NCBI GenBank assembly: GCA_963766175.1
Contig: CAVXZE010000017.1
Span: 96,885-160,884, forward strand
DNA length: 64,000 bases
Direction: 5' to 3'
Origin: CAVXZE01 sp963766175
Lineage (GTDB): Bacteria; Myxococcota_A; UBA9160; UBA6930
Shown here: piece by piece, positions 1 through 7,580 of the stretch
How the letters are laid out: each line of letters begins with the position of its first letter
Position numbering within the stretch: the first letter of the stretch is position 1
Position numbers and translations under genes: made by a program
Notes under the pieces: model-generated
What the model was told of the DNA's origin: nothing
Seen by the model: only the letters and a program-made list of their open reading frames with translations
The model's database searches: none

Positions 1-881
1 AGAGCGCCGACCAGGTGCTGAGCGTCTACGAGGGGAACCGCCTGGGGGGCATGTACTCCTTTCCCCAGATGCCGCGCGATGGCGCCGTCTTCCCCAAGGA
101 GGACGCGATCGATGCTTTCGCTCGCCCGGGTGGCTACAACCGGGTTCCCGTGATCCTGGGAAGCAACCGCGACGAGAACAAGCTCTTCATGGCCTTCGCG
201 TCGCCGTACGTGACGCGGCTCTTCAAGTTTCCTCTCTGGGTAAACGACGAGCGACTCTACGACCTGGGGGCAGAGTACGGGGCGCTGATGTGGAAGGCCG
301 CAGGCGTGGATGAGCCGGCCGCCGCGATGCGCAGCGTTCAGGGACCGAGCGTCTGGGGCTACCGCTTCGACTGGGACGAGCAGCCGACCCTTCTGTGGAG
401 CGATTACTCCAAGCTCTTCGGCGCCGCTCACGCGCTGGAGATTCCCTTCGTCTTTGGCCACTTCGACCTGGGCTGGGCGACCCGTTTCCTGTTCGACGAG
501 GAAGGGCGCGCGGGATACGAAGACCTCTCGAAGAGCATGATGTCGTACTGGGCGGAGTTCGCCTACATGGCGGACCCAGGCAGGGGCCGGGACGGCGAAG
601 AGCCTCACTGGACGGCCTGGGACGATTCCGGAGAGGCAGCGGCGAAATTCATCGTCTTCGACAGCGAGGAAGGGGGCGGACTGCGCATGTCTTCCGAGGC
701 GGTGACCCAGGAAGAGGTGATCGAACGGGTCGCGACGGATCCGCGCTTCGAGAGCTGGCGAGAGCGTTGTGAGGTGTACCAGAGTTTCGTGGGGCGGACC
801 CCGCTGATGAGCGAAGAGCGGTACGCGTCGGTGGGGGAGGGCGCCTGCCAGGCCTATCCCCTCGATGCGGATCCCTGGTAG
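1..881 (+). CDS. Type B carboxylesterase, 3' part (5' end outside window)
   Basis: The reading frame is open to the left edge, so only the C-terminal part (about 290 residues) is present. The segment GSNRDENKLF and the later GAAHALEIPFVFG match the type B carboxylesterase family: the first carries the acidic residue region of the catalytic triad and the second the catalytic His (the H of GAAHALEI). The nucleophilic Ser elbow must lie upstream of the window. The enzyme would hydrolyse carboxylic esters; substrate cannot be told. Its end overlaps the convergent membrane-protein gene by 28 bases. Family call is firm; the GTG at 15 is not the true start. Confidence 0.85.
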   Translation, partial: SADQVLSVYEGNRLGGMYSFPQMPRDGAVFPKEDAIDAFARPGGYNRVPVILGSNRDENKLFMAFASPYVTRLFKFPLWVNDERLYDLGAEYGALMWKAAGVDEPAAAMRSVQGPSVWGYRFDWDEQPTLLWSDYSKLFGAAHALEIPFVFGHFDLGWATRFLFDEEGRAGYEDLSKSMMSYWAEFAYMADPGRGRDGEEPHWTAWDDSGEAAAKFIVFDSEEGGGLRMSSEAVTQEEVIERVATDPRFESWRERCEVYQSFVGRTPLMSEERYASVGEGACQAYPLDADPW

Positions 882-1567
882 GGGTGAGCTCCGAGACCGC
901 TGCAGTTTCTTCGCCAGGTGAGTAGATAGCCGGCGAAGCAGGAAGCGACTCCCAGATTGAACAGCCACCAGCGGTAGTGGCTCGGAAAATCGGTGCGGGG
1001 ACCTCCGTGCGCCATGAAGGAGATCTCCCACGCGACCAGGCCGGCGTTGACCAGTCCGAGTCCGAGCCAGGGTACGACCAGTCTTCCTCGGCAGTCGAGG
1101 ATCAGGTGAACCGAGACCGCTCCGACGATGCCAATGCCGGAGATCATCATTGGTGCCAACACCGGCCCGAACCACGGGATCGGAACCAGGAAGAGCAGAT
1201 CCCAGTCGTAGGGGGACGAGGGCCAGCCCGCGAAGATCCAAAGCGCCGCATAGTAGCTGAGATCCCAGATCGCAAAGACGTAGGTGAAGCAGGCGAGACG
1301 TCTCACGAACGGTCCCTTGGTGAGGGCGGCGACGGCGATCATGAGAAGAAGGGTGCAGATCTCTCGACCGACCTCGACGGCGAGGGTGTGGGTGTCGACC
1401 ACCAGGGAGATGGTGTCATCGAACCCGTCCGGATAGAGGTGCATTCGCAGGTAGTGCGCCACTGCGCCTTCGACGTAGCCGAACGCGAGGGCGAAGGTGG
1501 CCAGCCAGGCCAGCAGACCGAGGGTGGTGCGTTCTCCCCCGGAGAGGTCGGTTGCGTCGGGTCCCAT
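854..1567 (-). CDS. Multi-pass membrane protein of unknown function
   Basis: About 237 residues with roughly six hydrophobic segments (for example LGLLAWLATFALAFGYVEGA and LFLVPIPWFGPVLAPMMISG). I do not recognise the family with certainty. I chose the ATG at 1567 because GGGGAAGAGC lies just before it; a GTG at 1600 and an ATG at 1579 in frame are alternatives with weaker ribosome binding sites. It is convergent with the esterase and is followed upstream by the cyclic-nucleotide-binding gene on the same strand, with a gap of about 120 bases. Likely an inner-membrane protein; no catalytic motif is visible. Confidence 0.6.
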   Translation of the reverse strand: MGPDATDLSGGERTTLGLLAWLATFALAFGYVEGAVAHYLRMHLYPDGFDDTISLVVDTHTLAVEVGREICTLLLMIAVAALTKGPFVRRLACFTYVFAIWDLSYYAALWIFAGWPSSPYDWDLLFLVPIPWFGPVLAPMMISGIGIVGAVSVHLILDCRGRLVVPWLGLGLVNAGLVAWEISFMAHGGPRTDFPSHYRWWLFNLGVASCFAGYLLTWRRNCSGLGAHPYQGSASRG

Positions 1568-1684
1568 GCTCTTCCCCATGCCGAGAGGGGTGAGGTGCAC
1601 GGGACCGCGGAGCCAGGGTAGCCGAGATCCGCGCGCAGCGGAACCGGCGCGAGGAGCGTCCGTCCGGTGCCGGGCAGACCAGGT

Positions 1685-2176
1685 CTACGTCGTCGGGAAG
1701 GCGTACTCGCCGGTCGACAGTCCCACTTCGATCTTGGCTCGAAAGAGACGTTGATCCGCGTCCCGAAGCCTGCGGCAGAGCTCGCGCCCCATGTTCATGT
1801 AGATCATCGTGAACTGCTCCAGATCCCTGCTGGCGATCTGTCGGAGATCGCTGGTCGAGAGCCCGATGGCGGCACAGTCCTCGTCGGCGAGAACCGAGGC
1901 GCTTCGACGACAGAAATCCATCAGGGCCACCTCACCGAAACAGTCTCCCGCGTGGAGATGCCGCAGGAGGTAGCTCTTCTCTTCCCACTTCTTCAGGATC
2001 GATACGCTTCCTCGTTCGAGCACGAACGCGGACTTCCCGTCGTCGCCTTCCAGGAAGAAGAACTCGCCCTTTCGAACCACGATCTCCGCTGCGCGATCCA
2101 GAAGAAGGGCGAGGATCTCATCTGCCACTCCGCCGAATATGGGTGTGTTTCGAAGCAGTTGGATGCGTTCGTCCAT
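1685..2176 (-). CDS. Stand-alone cyclic nucleotide-binding domain protein
   Basis: A 163-residue protein that is almost entirely one cNMP-binding beta-roll: early helix and strands (TPIFGGVADEILALLLDRA), the phosphate-binding-cassette region HAGDCFGEVALMDFCRRSAS, and a C-terminal helix. FGEVAL followed by an Arg after a short gap is the usual ligand-contact pattern. There is no HTH, kinase or channel domain, so it probably acts as a sensor or docking protein rather than a Crp-type regulator. The ATG at 2176 has AGAGGGGA eight bases upstream; the longer upstream reading frame is antisense to the phosphatase gene. It is divergent from the phosphatase/Mla operon, sharing a 69-base intergenic region. 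Confidence 0.82.
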   Translation of the reverse strand: MDERIQLLRNTPIFGGVADEILALLLDRAAEIVVRKGEFFFLEGDDGKSAFVLERGSVSILKKWEEKSYLLRHLHAGDCFGEVALMDFCRRSASVLADEDCAAIGLSTSDLRQIASRDLEQFTMIYMNMGRELCRRLRDADQRLFRAKIEVGLSTGEYAFPTT

Positions 2177-2245
2177 GATGCGGTCCCCTCTGGCTGGGCT
2201 GGAATACCACGCTGATGATAGTCGCGCCCGCTGGACTCGTGTAGA

Positions 2246-3574
2246 ATGCCGGAGAATCCCGAGACCCGGGCGTCGGCGGCCGGGTCCGATCCCGATATGA
2301 ATGCCGTGAACGAGTCCGCTCTCTTCGCGTCCAGAGACTTCGCCGGGGCCTTTGCGCTGCTCGCGGAGATGACCCAGGACTTTGCCCAATCCCGGGACAT
2401 CGAGACGACGCTGGAACACGCGCTGGAGAAGATCGTCGCGCATCTCGGCGGCGTGGTGGGCTCCCTCTGGCTGATCGAGGAAGAAGGGCAGGAGCTGGTG
2501 TGCCGGGCATCCGTCGGGCCGAACCCGATCGCGGGCATGCGTCTGTCCGTCAGCCAGGGCGTCATCGGGCGTTGCGTTCGGCAGAATTGCTGTGAAACGG
2601 TGCTCGACGTGCAGAACGATCCACAGTTCGCGCGCATCGTGGACGATGAGTCGGGTTTCGTGACGCGTTCGCTTCTCTGCGCTCCTTTGAGCTTCTCGGA
2701 CCGGCCGCTGGGCGCGATTCAGGTCGTCAACAAGTGCTCGGAGGACGGCTGCTTCTCGGAGTCGGACATTCATCCGCTCCGGGTGCTGGCCTCGTCCGCG
2801 GCGTTGGCGATCGCCAACGCGCGGATGGCGGTTGCCGCGGTCGAGCACGAGCGGGTGCATCGCGAGCTGGAGCTCGCAGCCGAGATTCAGCGGAATCTCC
2901 TTCCGGCGCCGCGGCCACGGCCGTTTCCGATCCACGGGGTCAATGTCCCGGCTCGGACCGTGTCGGGCGATTTCTTCGATATCCTGCCCCTGGAGAGCGG
3001 GCGCATCGCGTTTTGCCTGGGCGACGTCTCGGGAAAGGGAATGAACGCGGCTCTCCTGATGGCGAAGACGGCGAGCCTGTACCGCTGCCTCGCGAAATCA
3101 GTCGATCGCCCCGGACGGCTGCTCTCGATCCTCAACGACGAGATCGCCGAAACGGCGACGCGCGGAATGTTCGTCACCATGGTTGCCGGGGTCTACGACT
3201 CCGGCGCGGGAACCATCTGCCTGGCGAACGCCGGCCACGAGCCCCCACTTCTCCACAGCCGCTCTGGGGGATTCGAGCCCTTTCCCGCCCAGGCGCCTCC
3301 GCTGGGAATCGTCCCGGGTGGCGAGTTCCCCGAGGCCGAGGTGCAGCTCGACCGGGATACCCTGTACACTTTCTCCGATGGACTCACGGAAGCCTACTCG
3401 AAGTCCGGTGGCCAGCTCGGCTCCGAAGGGCTCCAGCGCTTGATCGCCCGATCCGTGAACCTGTCGCTGGTGGGACGCATCGACGCCATTCTCGCCGGCG
3501 TGAAGAGCCTGGAGCCGCGGGACGATCTCACACTGCTCGTCGTCTGTGGCGACTGCGGTTGTGTCGATGCCTAG
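2246..3574 (+). CDS. GAF-domain PP2C (SpoIIE/RsbU-type) serine phosphatase
   Basis: 442 residues. An N-terminal GAF sensor domain (about residues 40-200, with GVVGSLWLIEEEGQELV and PLGAIQVVNKCSEDGCFSES) is joined by a helix (HRELELAAEIQRNLLP) to a SpoIIE-type PP2C domain. The metal-binding aspartates are visible in SGDFFDI, GDVSGKGMNAALLMA, FSDGLTEA and DDLTLL. The known role of this family is to dephosphorylate a STAS-domain antagonist, and such a STAS gene lies two genes downstream. First gene of an operon that runs into the Mla genes; its stop overlaps the kinase gene. The start at 2246 lacks a clear Shine-Dalgarno, so the ATG at 2297 remains possible. Confidence 0.9.
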   Translation: MPENPETRASAAGSDPDMNAVNESALFASRDFAGAFALLAEMTQDFAQSRDIETTLEHALEKIVAHLGGVVGSLWLIEEEGQELVCRASVGPNPIAGMRLSVSQGVIGRCVRQNCCETVLDVQNDPQFARIVDDESGFVTRSLLCAPLSFSDRPLGAIQVVNKCSEDGCFSESDIHPLRVLASSAALAIANARMAVAAVEHERVHRELELAAEIQRNLLPAPRPRPFPIHGVNVPARTVSGDFFDILPLESGRIAFCLGDVSGKGMNAALLMAKTASLYRCLAKSVDRPGRLLSILNDEIAETATRGMFVTMVAGVYDSGAGTICLANAGHEPPLLHSRSGGFEPFPAQAPPLGIVPGGEFPEAEVQLDRDTLYTFSDGLTEAYSKSGGQLGSEGLQRLIARSVNLSLVGRIDAILAGVKSLEPRDDLTLLVVCGDCGCVDA

Positions 3575-3992
3575 TGAAGATGCTGCTTGTGTGCTTGCTC
3601 TGCGAACGGCGGCGAGGGTGGACCAGCTGCGCAAGATTCGCGATGCGGTGCGGGAGGCAGTCGAGTCCTGCGGCTCCAGCCCCGCGTGTGCCTCCGATGT
3701 CGTCATAGCGGTGGACGAGGCCTGTCAGAACATCATCCGCCATGCTTACTGTGACGATCCCGGCGGGGCGATCGAGCTGCAGATCGAGCGCTGCGGAGAA
3801 GACCTGGTGGTCTCGTTGCGGGACTTCGCGCCGGAGGTGGATCCGGACGCGGTCAAGCCGCGCGACCTCGACGAGATCCGGCCGGGGGGGCTGGGAACCC
3901 ACCTGATCCGCGAGATGATGGACTCCGCCGATTTCATCCGGCCGAAGACGGGTGGGGGAAACCTGCTCAGAATGGTGAAGCGGATTCGCTGA
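3567..3992 (+). CDS. RsbW-type anti-sigma factor / STAS serine kinase
   Basis: About 141 residues forming a GHKL ATPase domain. The N-box reads DEACQNIIRHAY, the G1 region DFAPEVDP and the G2 box GGLGTHLIREMMD, which identify the family of kinases that phosphorylate STAS antagonists and may sequester a partner. I place the start at the ATG at 3567, overlapping the phosphatase stop by eight bases; a GTG at 3546 is also in frame. Downstream, 39 bases separate it from the STAS gene. Phosphatase, kinase and STAS together make a complete partner-switching set, but no sigma factor gene lies nearby; the next genes are lipid transporter components. Confidence 0.88.
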   Translation: MPSEDAACVLALRTAARVDQLRKIRDAVREAVESCGSSPACASDVVIAVDEACQNIIRHAYCDDPGGAIELQIERCGEDLVVSLRDFAPEVDPDAVKPRDLDEIRPGGLGTHLIREMMDSADFIRPKTGGGNLLRMVKRIR

Positions 3993-4031
3993 GGAGAGCC
4001 TCTTCCGGGGCGAGGGAGTCGAAGAGCCGCG

Positions 4032-4364
4032 ATGACGCACAGAGTGAGGGAGGAGCGGGGAATCCTCGTGGTTTCCTTCGAGGGAGATGTCGATCTCGAA
4101 TACTCCCCGAAGGCGAGACGGGTTCTCCTCGACTCCGTGAAGCGGCAGCGCGACGTCCTGGTGGACCTCTCCGGCGTCAGCTACATCGACAGCTCCGGCG
4201 TGGCGAATCTGGTCGAAGCCTTCCAGCTCGCCCGGCAAGAGGGAACGGGCTTCGCGCTGGTCTCGGTGAACGCTGCGGCGCTGCGCGTTCTTCGGCTGGC
4301 GCGTCTCGACAAGGTGTTCACGATTTACGCCAGCCTCGAAGACGGCCTCGATGGCGGCACCTAG
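4032..4364 (+). CDS. STAS-domain protein (anti-sigma antagonist or MlaB-like)
   Basis: 110 residues, one STAS domain. The segment DLSGVSYIDSSGVANLVEAF carries the conserved DSSG with the serine normally phosphorylated by RsbW-type kinases. Its 3' end overlaps the MlaE start by 14 bases, implying coupled translation. In the E. coli Mla system a STAS protein (MlaB) binds the MlaF ATPase and is required for transport. This gene therefore has two plausible jobs at once: substrate of the upstream kinase/phosphatase pair and regulatory subunit of the downstream MlaFE transporter. Which partner it binds is inference from gene order. Confidence 0.87.
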   Translation: MTHRVREERGILVVSFEGDVDLEYSPKARRVLLDSVKRQRDVLVDLSGVSYIDSSGVANLVEAFQLARQEGTGFALVSVNAAALRVLRLARLDKVFTIYASLEDGLDGGT

Positions 4365-5169
4365 TCGGGCCGGACAGCCGCTGCTGCGCGTCGCAGAGGA
4401 CGTGGGGCGGAGCGTGGTCCGTGGCCTCGAGCTCGTCGGCCTGGGCGCGAGCATCGTCTCACAGGCGCTTTCCTGGCTGGTGCTCGGGCGCCTTCGCGAG
4501 CAGCCGGTTCGAGCCGCGCCGGTCTTCGTGCAGATGATGCAGGTCGGCATCGGAGCCCTCCCCATCGTCTCGATGCTCTCGATCACGATCGGCGTCATGC
4601 TCGCCATTCAGGGCATCGACGCCCTGGCGCCCTTCGGTGCCGAGCATCAGGTGACGATCGGTGTCGCGCTCTCGGTGACCCGCGAGTTCTCGCCTCTCAT
4701 CACGGGCATCCTGGTCGCGGGGCGATCGGGATCCGCGCTGGCGGCTCGGCTCGGCACGATGACGATCAGCAACGAGGTCGACGCTCTCCGCGTCATGGGC
4801 ATCAATCCGATCCGCTTTCTGGTGGTCCCGAGTCTGGTAGCGATGGTGGTGATGCTGCCGGCGCTGGTGTTGTGGGCGAGTTTTCTCGCGCTCCTGGGGG
4901 CGGGTCTCTACATCACGGCGGAGCTGGGCATCGGCATGGGCGCCTACATCGACCAGACGATCGCCTACCTCGATGTCGGCGACCTGATGCACGGGCTCGC
5001 AAAGAGCGTGATCTTCGCAGTGCTCATCACCATCGTGGCGGTGGTGAACGGTGCCTCGGTCCGGGGCGGCGCCGAGGGCGTCGGTCGTGTCACCACCAGC
5101 TCCGTGGTGCACGCCATTTCTGCAATCGTGGTGACGGACATGATCTTCGTCTACGTAGCGACACGCTGA
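4351..5169 (+). CDS. mlaE: MlaE-family ABC transporter permease
   Basis: 272 residues, the usual size for MlaE permeases. After an amphipathic N-terminus there are about five membrane segments, with the characteristic REFSPLITGILVAGRSGSAL and ISNEVDALRVMGINPIRFLV, which is the signature region of this family. It forms the inner-membrane channel of a phospholipid transport complex together with the MlaF ATPase and MCE-domain MlaD coded immediately downstream (spacing 4 bases to mlaF). The start at 4351 lies inside the STAS gene. High confidence in family; direction and lipid substrate cannot be read from sequence. Confidence 0.93.
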   Translation: MAAPSRAGQPLLRVAEDVGRSVVRGLELVGLGASIVSQALSWLVLGRLREQPVRAAPVFVQMMQVGIGALPIVSMLSITIGVMLAIQGIDALAPFGAEHQVTIGVALSVTREFSPLITGILVAGRSGSALAARLGTMTISNEVDALRVMGINPIRFLVVPSLVAMVVMLPALVLWASFLALLGAGLYITAELGIGMGAYIDQTIAYLDVGDLMHGLAKSVIFAVLITIVAVVNGASVRGGAEGVGRVTTSSVVHAISAIVVTDMIFVYVATR

Positions 5170-5173
5170 GACG

Positions 5174-5989
5174 GTGAGCGAACAGACGGCCAGCCAGAGA
5201 GATCCCGTGATCGAGGTCACCGACCTGGTCACCCACTACGGCTCGCGTCGGATCCTCCACGGGGTGAACCTGACGGTGGGCCGGGGCGAGATCATGGTGA
5301 TCATGGGTGGGAGCGGCTCGGGAAAGAGCACCTTGCTGCGCCACCTTCTCGGCCTCGACCGGCCGAGCTCGGGATCCATCAAGCTCCTCGGCCGTGAGCT
5401 CTCCGAAATGAGTGGCAGGGAGCTCTCCGCGTTCTGTCGAAATCTCGGCGTGGCCTTCCAGGGAGGGGCGCTCTTCAGCTCCATGACGGTGGGCGAGAAC
5501 ATCATGCTGCCTCTTCGCGAACACACGCAGCTCGACGAGAAGACGATGGAGATCATGGTTCGCCTCAAGCTCGAGGTGGTGAGCCTGGCCGGCTTCGAGA
5601 ACCTGATGCCGTCGGAGCTCTCCGGTGGAATGATCAAGCGCGCCGCGTTCGCCCGCGCCGTGATCATGGATCCAGCGCTGCTCTTCTGCGACGAGCCGTC
5701 GGCGGGCCTCGACCCTGTCGTCTCCTCGGCGCTCGATGAGCTCATCCTACGCCTGCGAGACGCCATGGGGATGACGATCGTGGTCGTTACCCACGATCTC
5801 GATAGCGCCTTCCGCATCGCCGACCGGATCGCGGTCCTGGATCGTGGCGAGATTCTGACGGTCGGCAGCGTGGACGAGGTCCGTGAGAGTGACAATCAAC
5901 GCATCCAGGACCTGCTGAATCGGAGATTCGAGGAGGGGGAGGTCGATGCGGACGCGTATCTGGAGAGACTGACGGGTGGGGCGCCGTAG
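5174..5989 (+). CDS. mlaF: MlaF-family ABC transporter ATPase
   Basis: 271 residues, GTG start. Walker A is GGSGSGKSTLLRH, the signature is LSGGMIKRAAFARA, Walker B is LLFCDEPSAGLDP, and the switch His follows in VVTHDLDSAF. The C-terminal extension past residue 240 is typical of MlaF rather than of generic importers. It powers the MlaE permease coded four bases upstream. The STAS protein coded before mlaE is the expected MlaB-like partner of this ATPase. All nucleotide-binding motifs look intact. Confidence 0.95.
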   Translation: MSEQTASQRDPVIEVTDLVTHYGSRRILHGVNLTVGRGEIMVIMGGSGSGKSTLLRHLLGLDRPSSGSIKLLGRELSEMSGRELSAFCRNLGVAFQGGALFSSMTVGENIMLPLREHTQLDEKTMEIMVRLKLEVVSLAGFENLMPSELSGGMIKRAAFARAVIMDPALLFCDEPSAGLDPVVSSALDELILRLRDAMGMTIVVVTHDLDSAFRIADRIAVLDRGEILTVGSVDEVRESDNQRIQDLLNRRFEEGEVDADAYLERLTGGAP

Positions 5990-6019
5990 TGATCGATTCG
6001 AGTGGGGAATCCTGAAGCG

Positions 6020-6925
6020 ATGAGAGACGATCAGCGCAACTACGTCATCGTCGGCGCCTTCGTGATCGCGGTTACGATGGGGCTCGTGGCCTGGATTGCG
6101 GTTCTCGCGGGCCGTACCGGAGCGACGGACGACTACCACGCGCACTTCGCGAACGTGATGGGCTTGTCGAGCGGCACCCAGGTGCTCTACCAGGGGTATC
6201 CGGTCGGGATGATCGAAGACATCCGACCGACGGTCCGAGAGGACCGGCAGGTCTTCCGCCTCGACCTGAGCGTGGAACGCGGCTGGCCAATTCCGGAGGA
6301 CAGCGTGGTGACCATCACCGCCTCGGGTCTGCTCTCGGCGGTCGTGGTCAACGTGCAAGCGGGAGCCTCGGCTGCTCTTCTCGAGCCAGGCAGCGAAATT
6401 CCCAGCGTCGAAGCGCCGGATCTCTTCGCGGCGATGTCTTCCGTGGCGGAGGACATGGGCGAGTTGATCGAGGGAAGCCTCAAGCCGATGCTCGACGCCC
6501 TTGGAGAGGGAGGGCCCGAGATCATCGCGGATCTGGAGGGTTTTACGGCGAAGCTCAACGAGACACTGGCGAAGATCGACGGCTTCCTGACCGAGGAGAA
6601 CGCGCGGCGAATCGAGGGCACTCTCGAGAATCTCGAATCCACCTCGGTGAGCTTCGCTGCCGTCTCGGGAGAGCTGGAGCAGACACGGATCCGGGTCGAC
6701 GCGCTGCTCGAATCGGTAAACGGCATGGTCGAGGAGAACCGCAGACCGGTTGGCCAGGCGGTCGTCGACCTGCACGAGTCGCTCGAATCGGTTGCCCGGC
6801 ACATCGAAGCCATCGCCTACCACCTGGAGGTCACCACGCGAAACATGAATGAGTTCAGTCGTCAGATCCGGGAGAACCCGGGCGTGATCATCCGCGGTCG
6901 AGCGTCTGGAGGCGAAGCGGATTGA
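6020..6925 (+). CDS. mlaD: MlaD-family MCE-domain lipid-binding protein
   Basis: About 301 residues. One N-terminal membrane anchor (YVIVGAFVIAVTMGLVAWIA) is followed by an MCE domain (FANVMGLSSGTQVLYQGYPV) and a long helical C-terminal region. The protein is longer than E. coli MlaD (about 180 residues); the extra helical part resembles the needle-forming tails of larger MCE proteins. I selected the ATG at 6020, which has GGGGAA ten bases before it, rather than the GTG at 6002. It should form the periplasmic hexamer over MlaFE. Its stop overlaps the next gene by one base. Confidence 0.93.
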   Translation: MRDDQRNYVIVGAFVIAVTMGLVAWIAVLAGRTGATDDYHAHFANVMGLSSGTQVLYQGYPVGMIEDIRPTVREDRQVFRLDLSVERGWPIPEDSVVTITASGLLSAVVVNVQAGASAALLEPGSEIPSVEAPDLFAAMSSVAEDMGELIEGSLKPMLDALGEGGPEIIADLEGFTAKLNETLAKIDGFLTEENARRIEGTLENLESTSVSFAAVSGELEQTRIRVDALLESVNGMVEENRRPVGQAVVDLHESLESVARHIEAIAYHLEVTTRNMNEFSRQIRENPGVIIRGRASGGEAD

Positions 6926-7551
6926 TGCGCGCCGATCCGACCTGCGCGTTTCGTCGGGCGGCGATCCCCCTCGCCGTCGCCACGATGGTGATCCTGGGCG
7001 GATGCCTTTCGGGCCCCGCCCCGCCGGACCGCTTCTACCGTCTGGAGGTGCCGGATGCGGCCGCCCGGCTCGAAGTTCCGCGACTCCGCGGCCGGCTCCT
7101 GGTGGACTCCGTCCGAGGCGACGGGATGACACGCGGGCGGCAAATGCTGTATCGGAGCGAGAGCGATCCCTCCCAGGTGAAGCGCGAGGGCTACGACAAC
7201 TGGGTCGATTCGCCGCCGGCAATGGTCCAGCGGGCGGTGGTGGAGTTTCTCCGCTCGGCGAACGCCGCGGAGGTCGTGGTCACACCGGAGATGCGAGTTG
7301 ACTCGGACTTCGATCTTGGCGGTCGCGTCCATCGCTTCGAACGCCTGGTCGGCCAGGGCTCCTCCCGCGTCACGATCGAGCTCGAGTTCACTCTGGTGCG
7401 GGCCGAGGACCGCGAACCTCTGCTGATGAAGACCTACGGCGAGCATCAGGAGGTCACCGGAAGTGGAGTCGGCGATTCGGTGGAGGCCTTTGGCCGGGCC
7501 CTCCAGCGGATTCTCGAGCGCCTGGTGCTCGATCTTCCCGAGGCGCAATGA
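6925..7551 (+). CDS. ABC-type transport auxiliary lipoprotein
   Basis: 208 residues. A signal peptide ends in a lipobox (VILGGC, Cys at about residue 26), so the mature protein is lipid-anchored. The C-terminal domain (FRLEV-like opening, TYGEHQEVTGSGVGDSVEAF) fits the auxiliary lipoproteins found beside MCE transporters such as PqiC. Position directly after mlaD with one-base overlap supports a role as the outer-membrane-side partner of this complex. It ends 29 bases before the convergent glycogen phosphorylase gene. A TTG at 6922 immediately precedes the ATG. Confidence 0.82.
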   Translation: MRADPTCAFRRAAIPLAVATMVILGGCLSGPAPPDRFYRLEVPDAAARLEVPRLRGRLLVDSVRGDGMTRGRQMLYRSESDPSQVKREGYDNWVDSPPAMVQRAVVEFLRSANAAEVVVTPEMRVDSDFDLGGRVHRFERLVGQGSSRVTIELEFTLVRAEDREPLLMKTYGEHQEVTGSGVGDSVEAFGRALQRILERLVLDLPEAQ

Positions 7552-7580
7552 CGGGTATCGGCTGTCCGCGTGCGGAAGGC

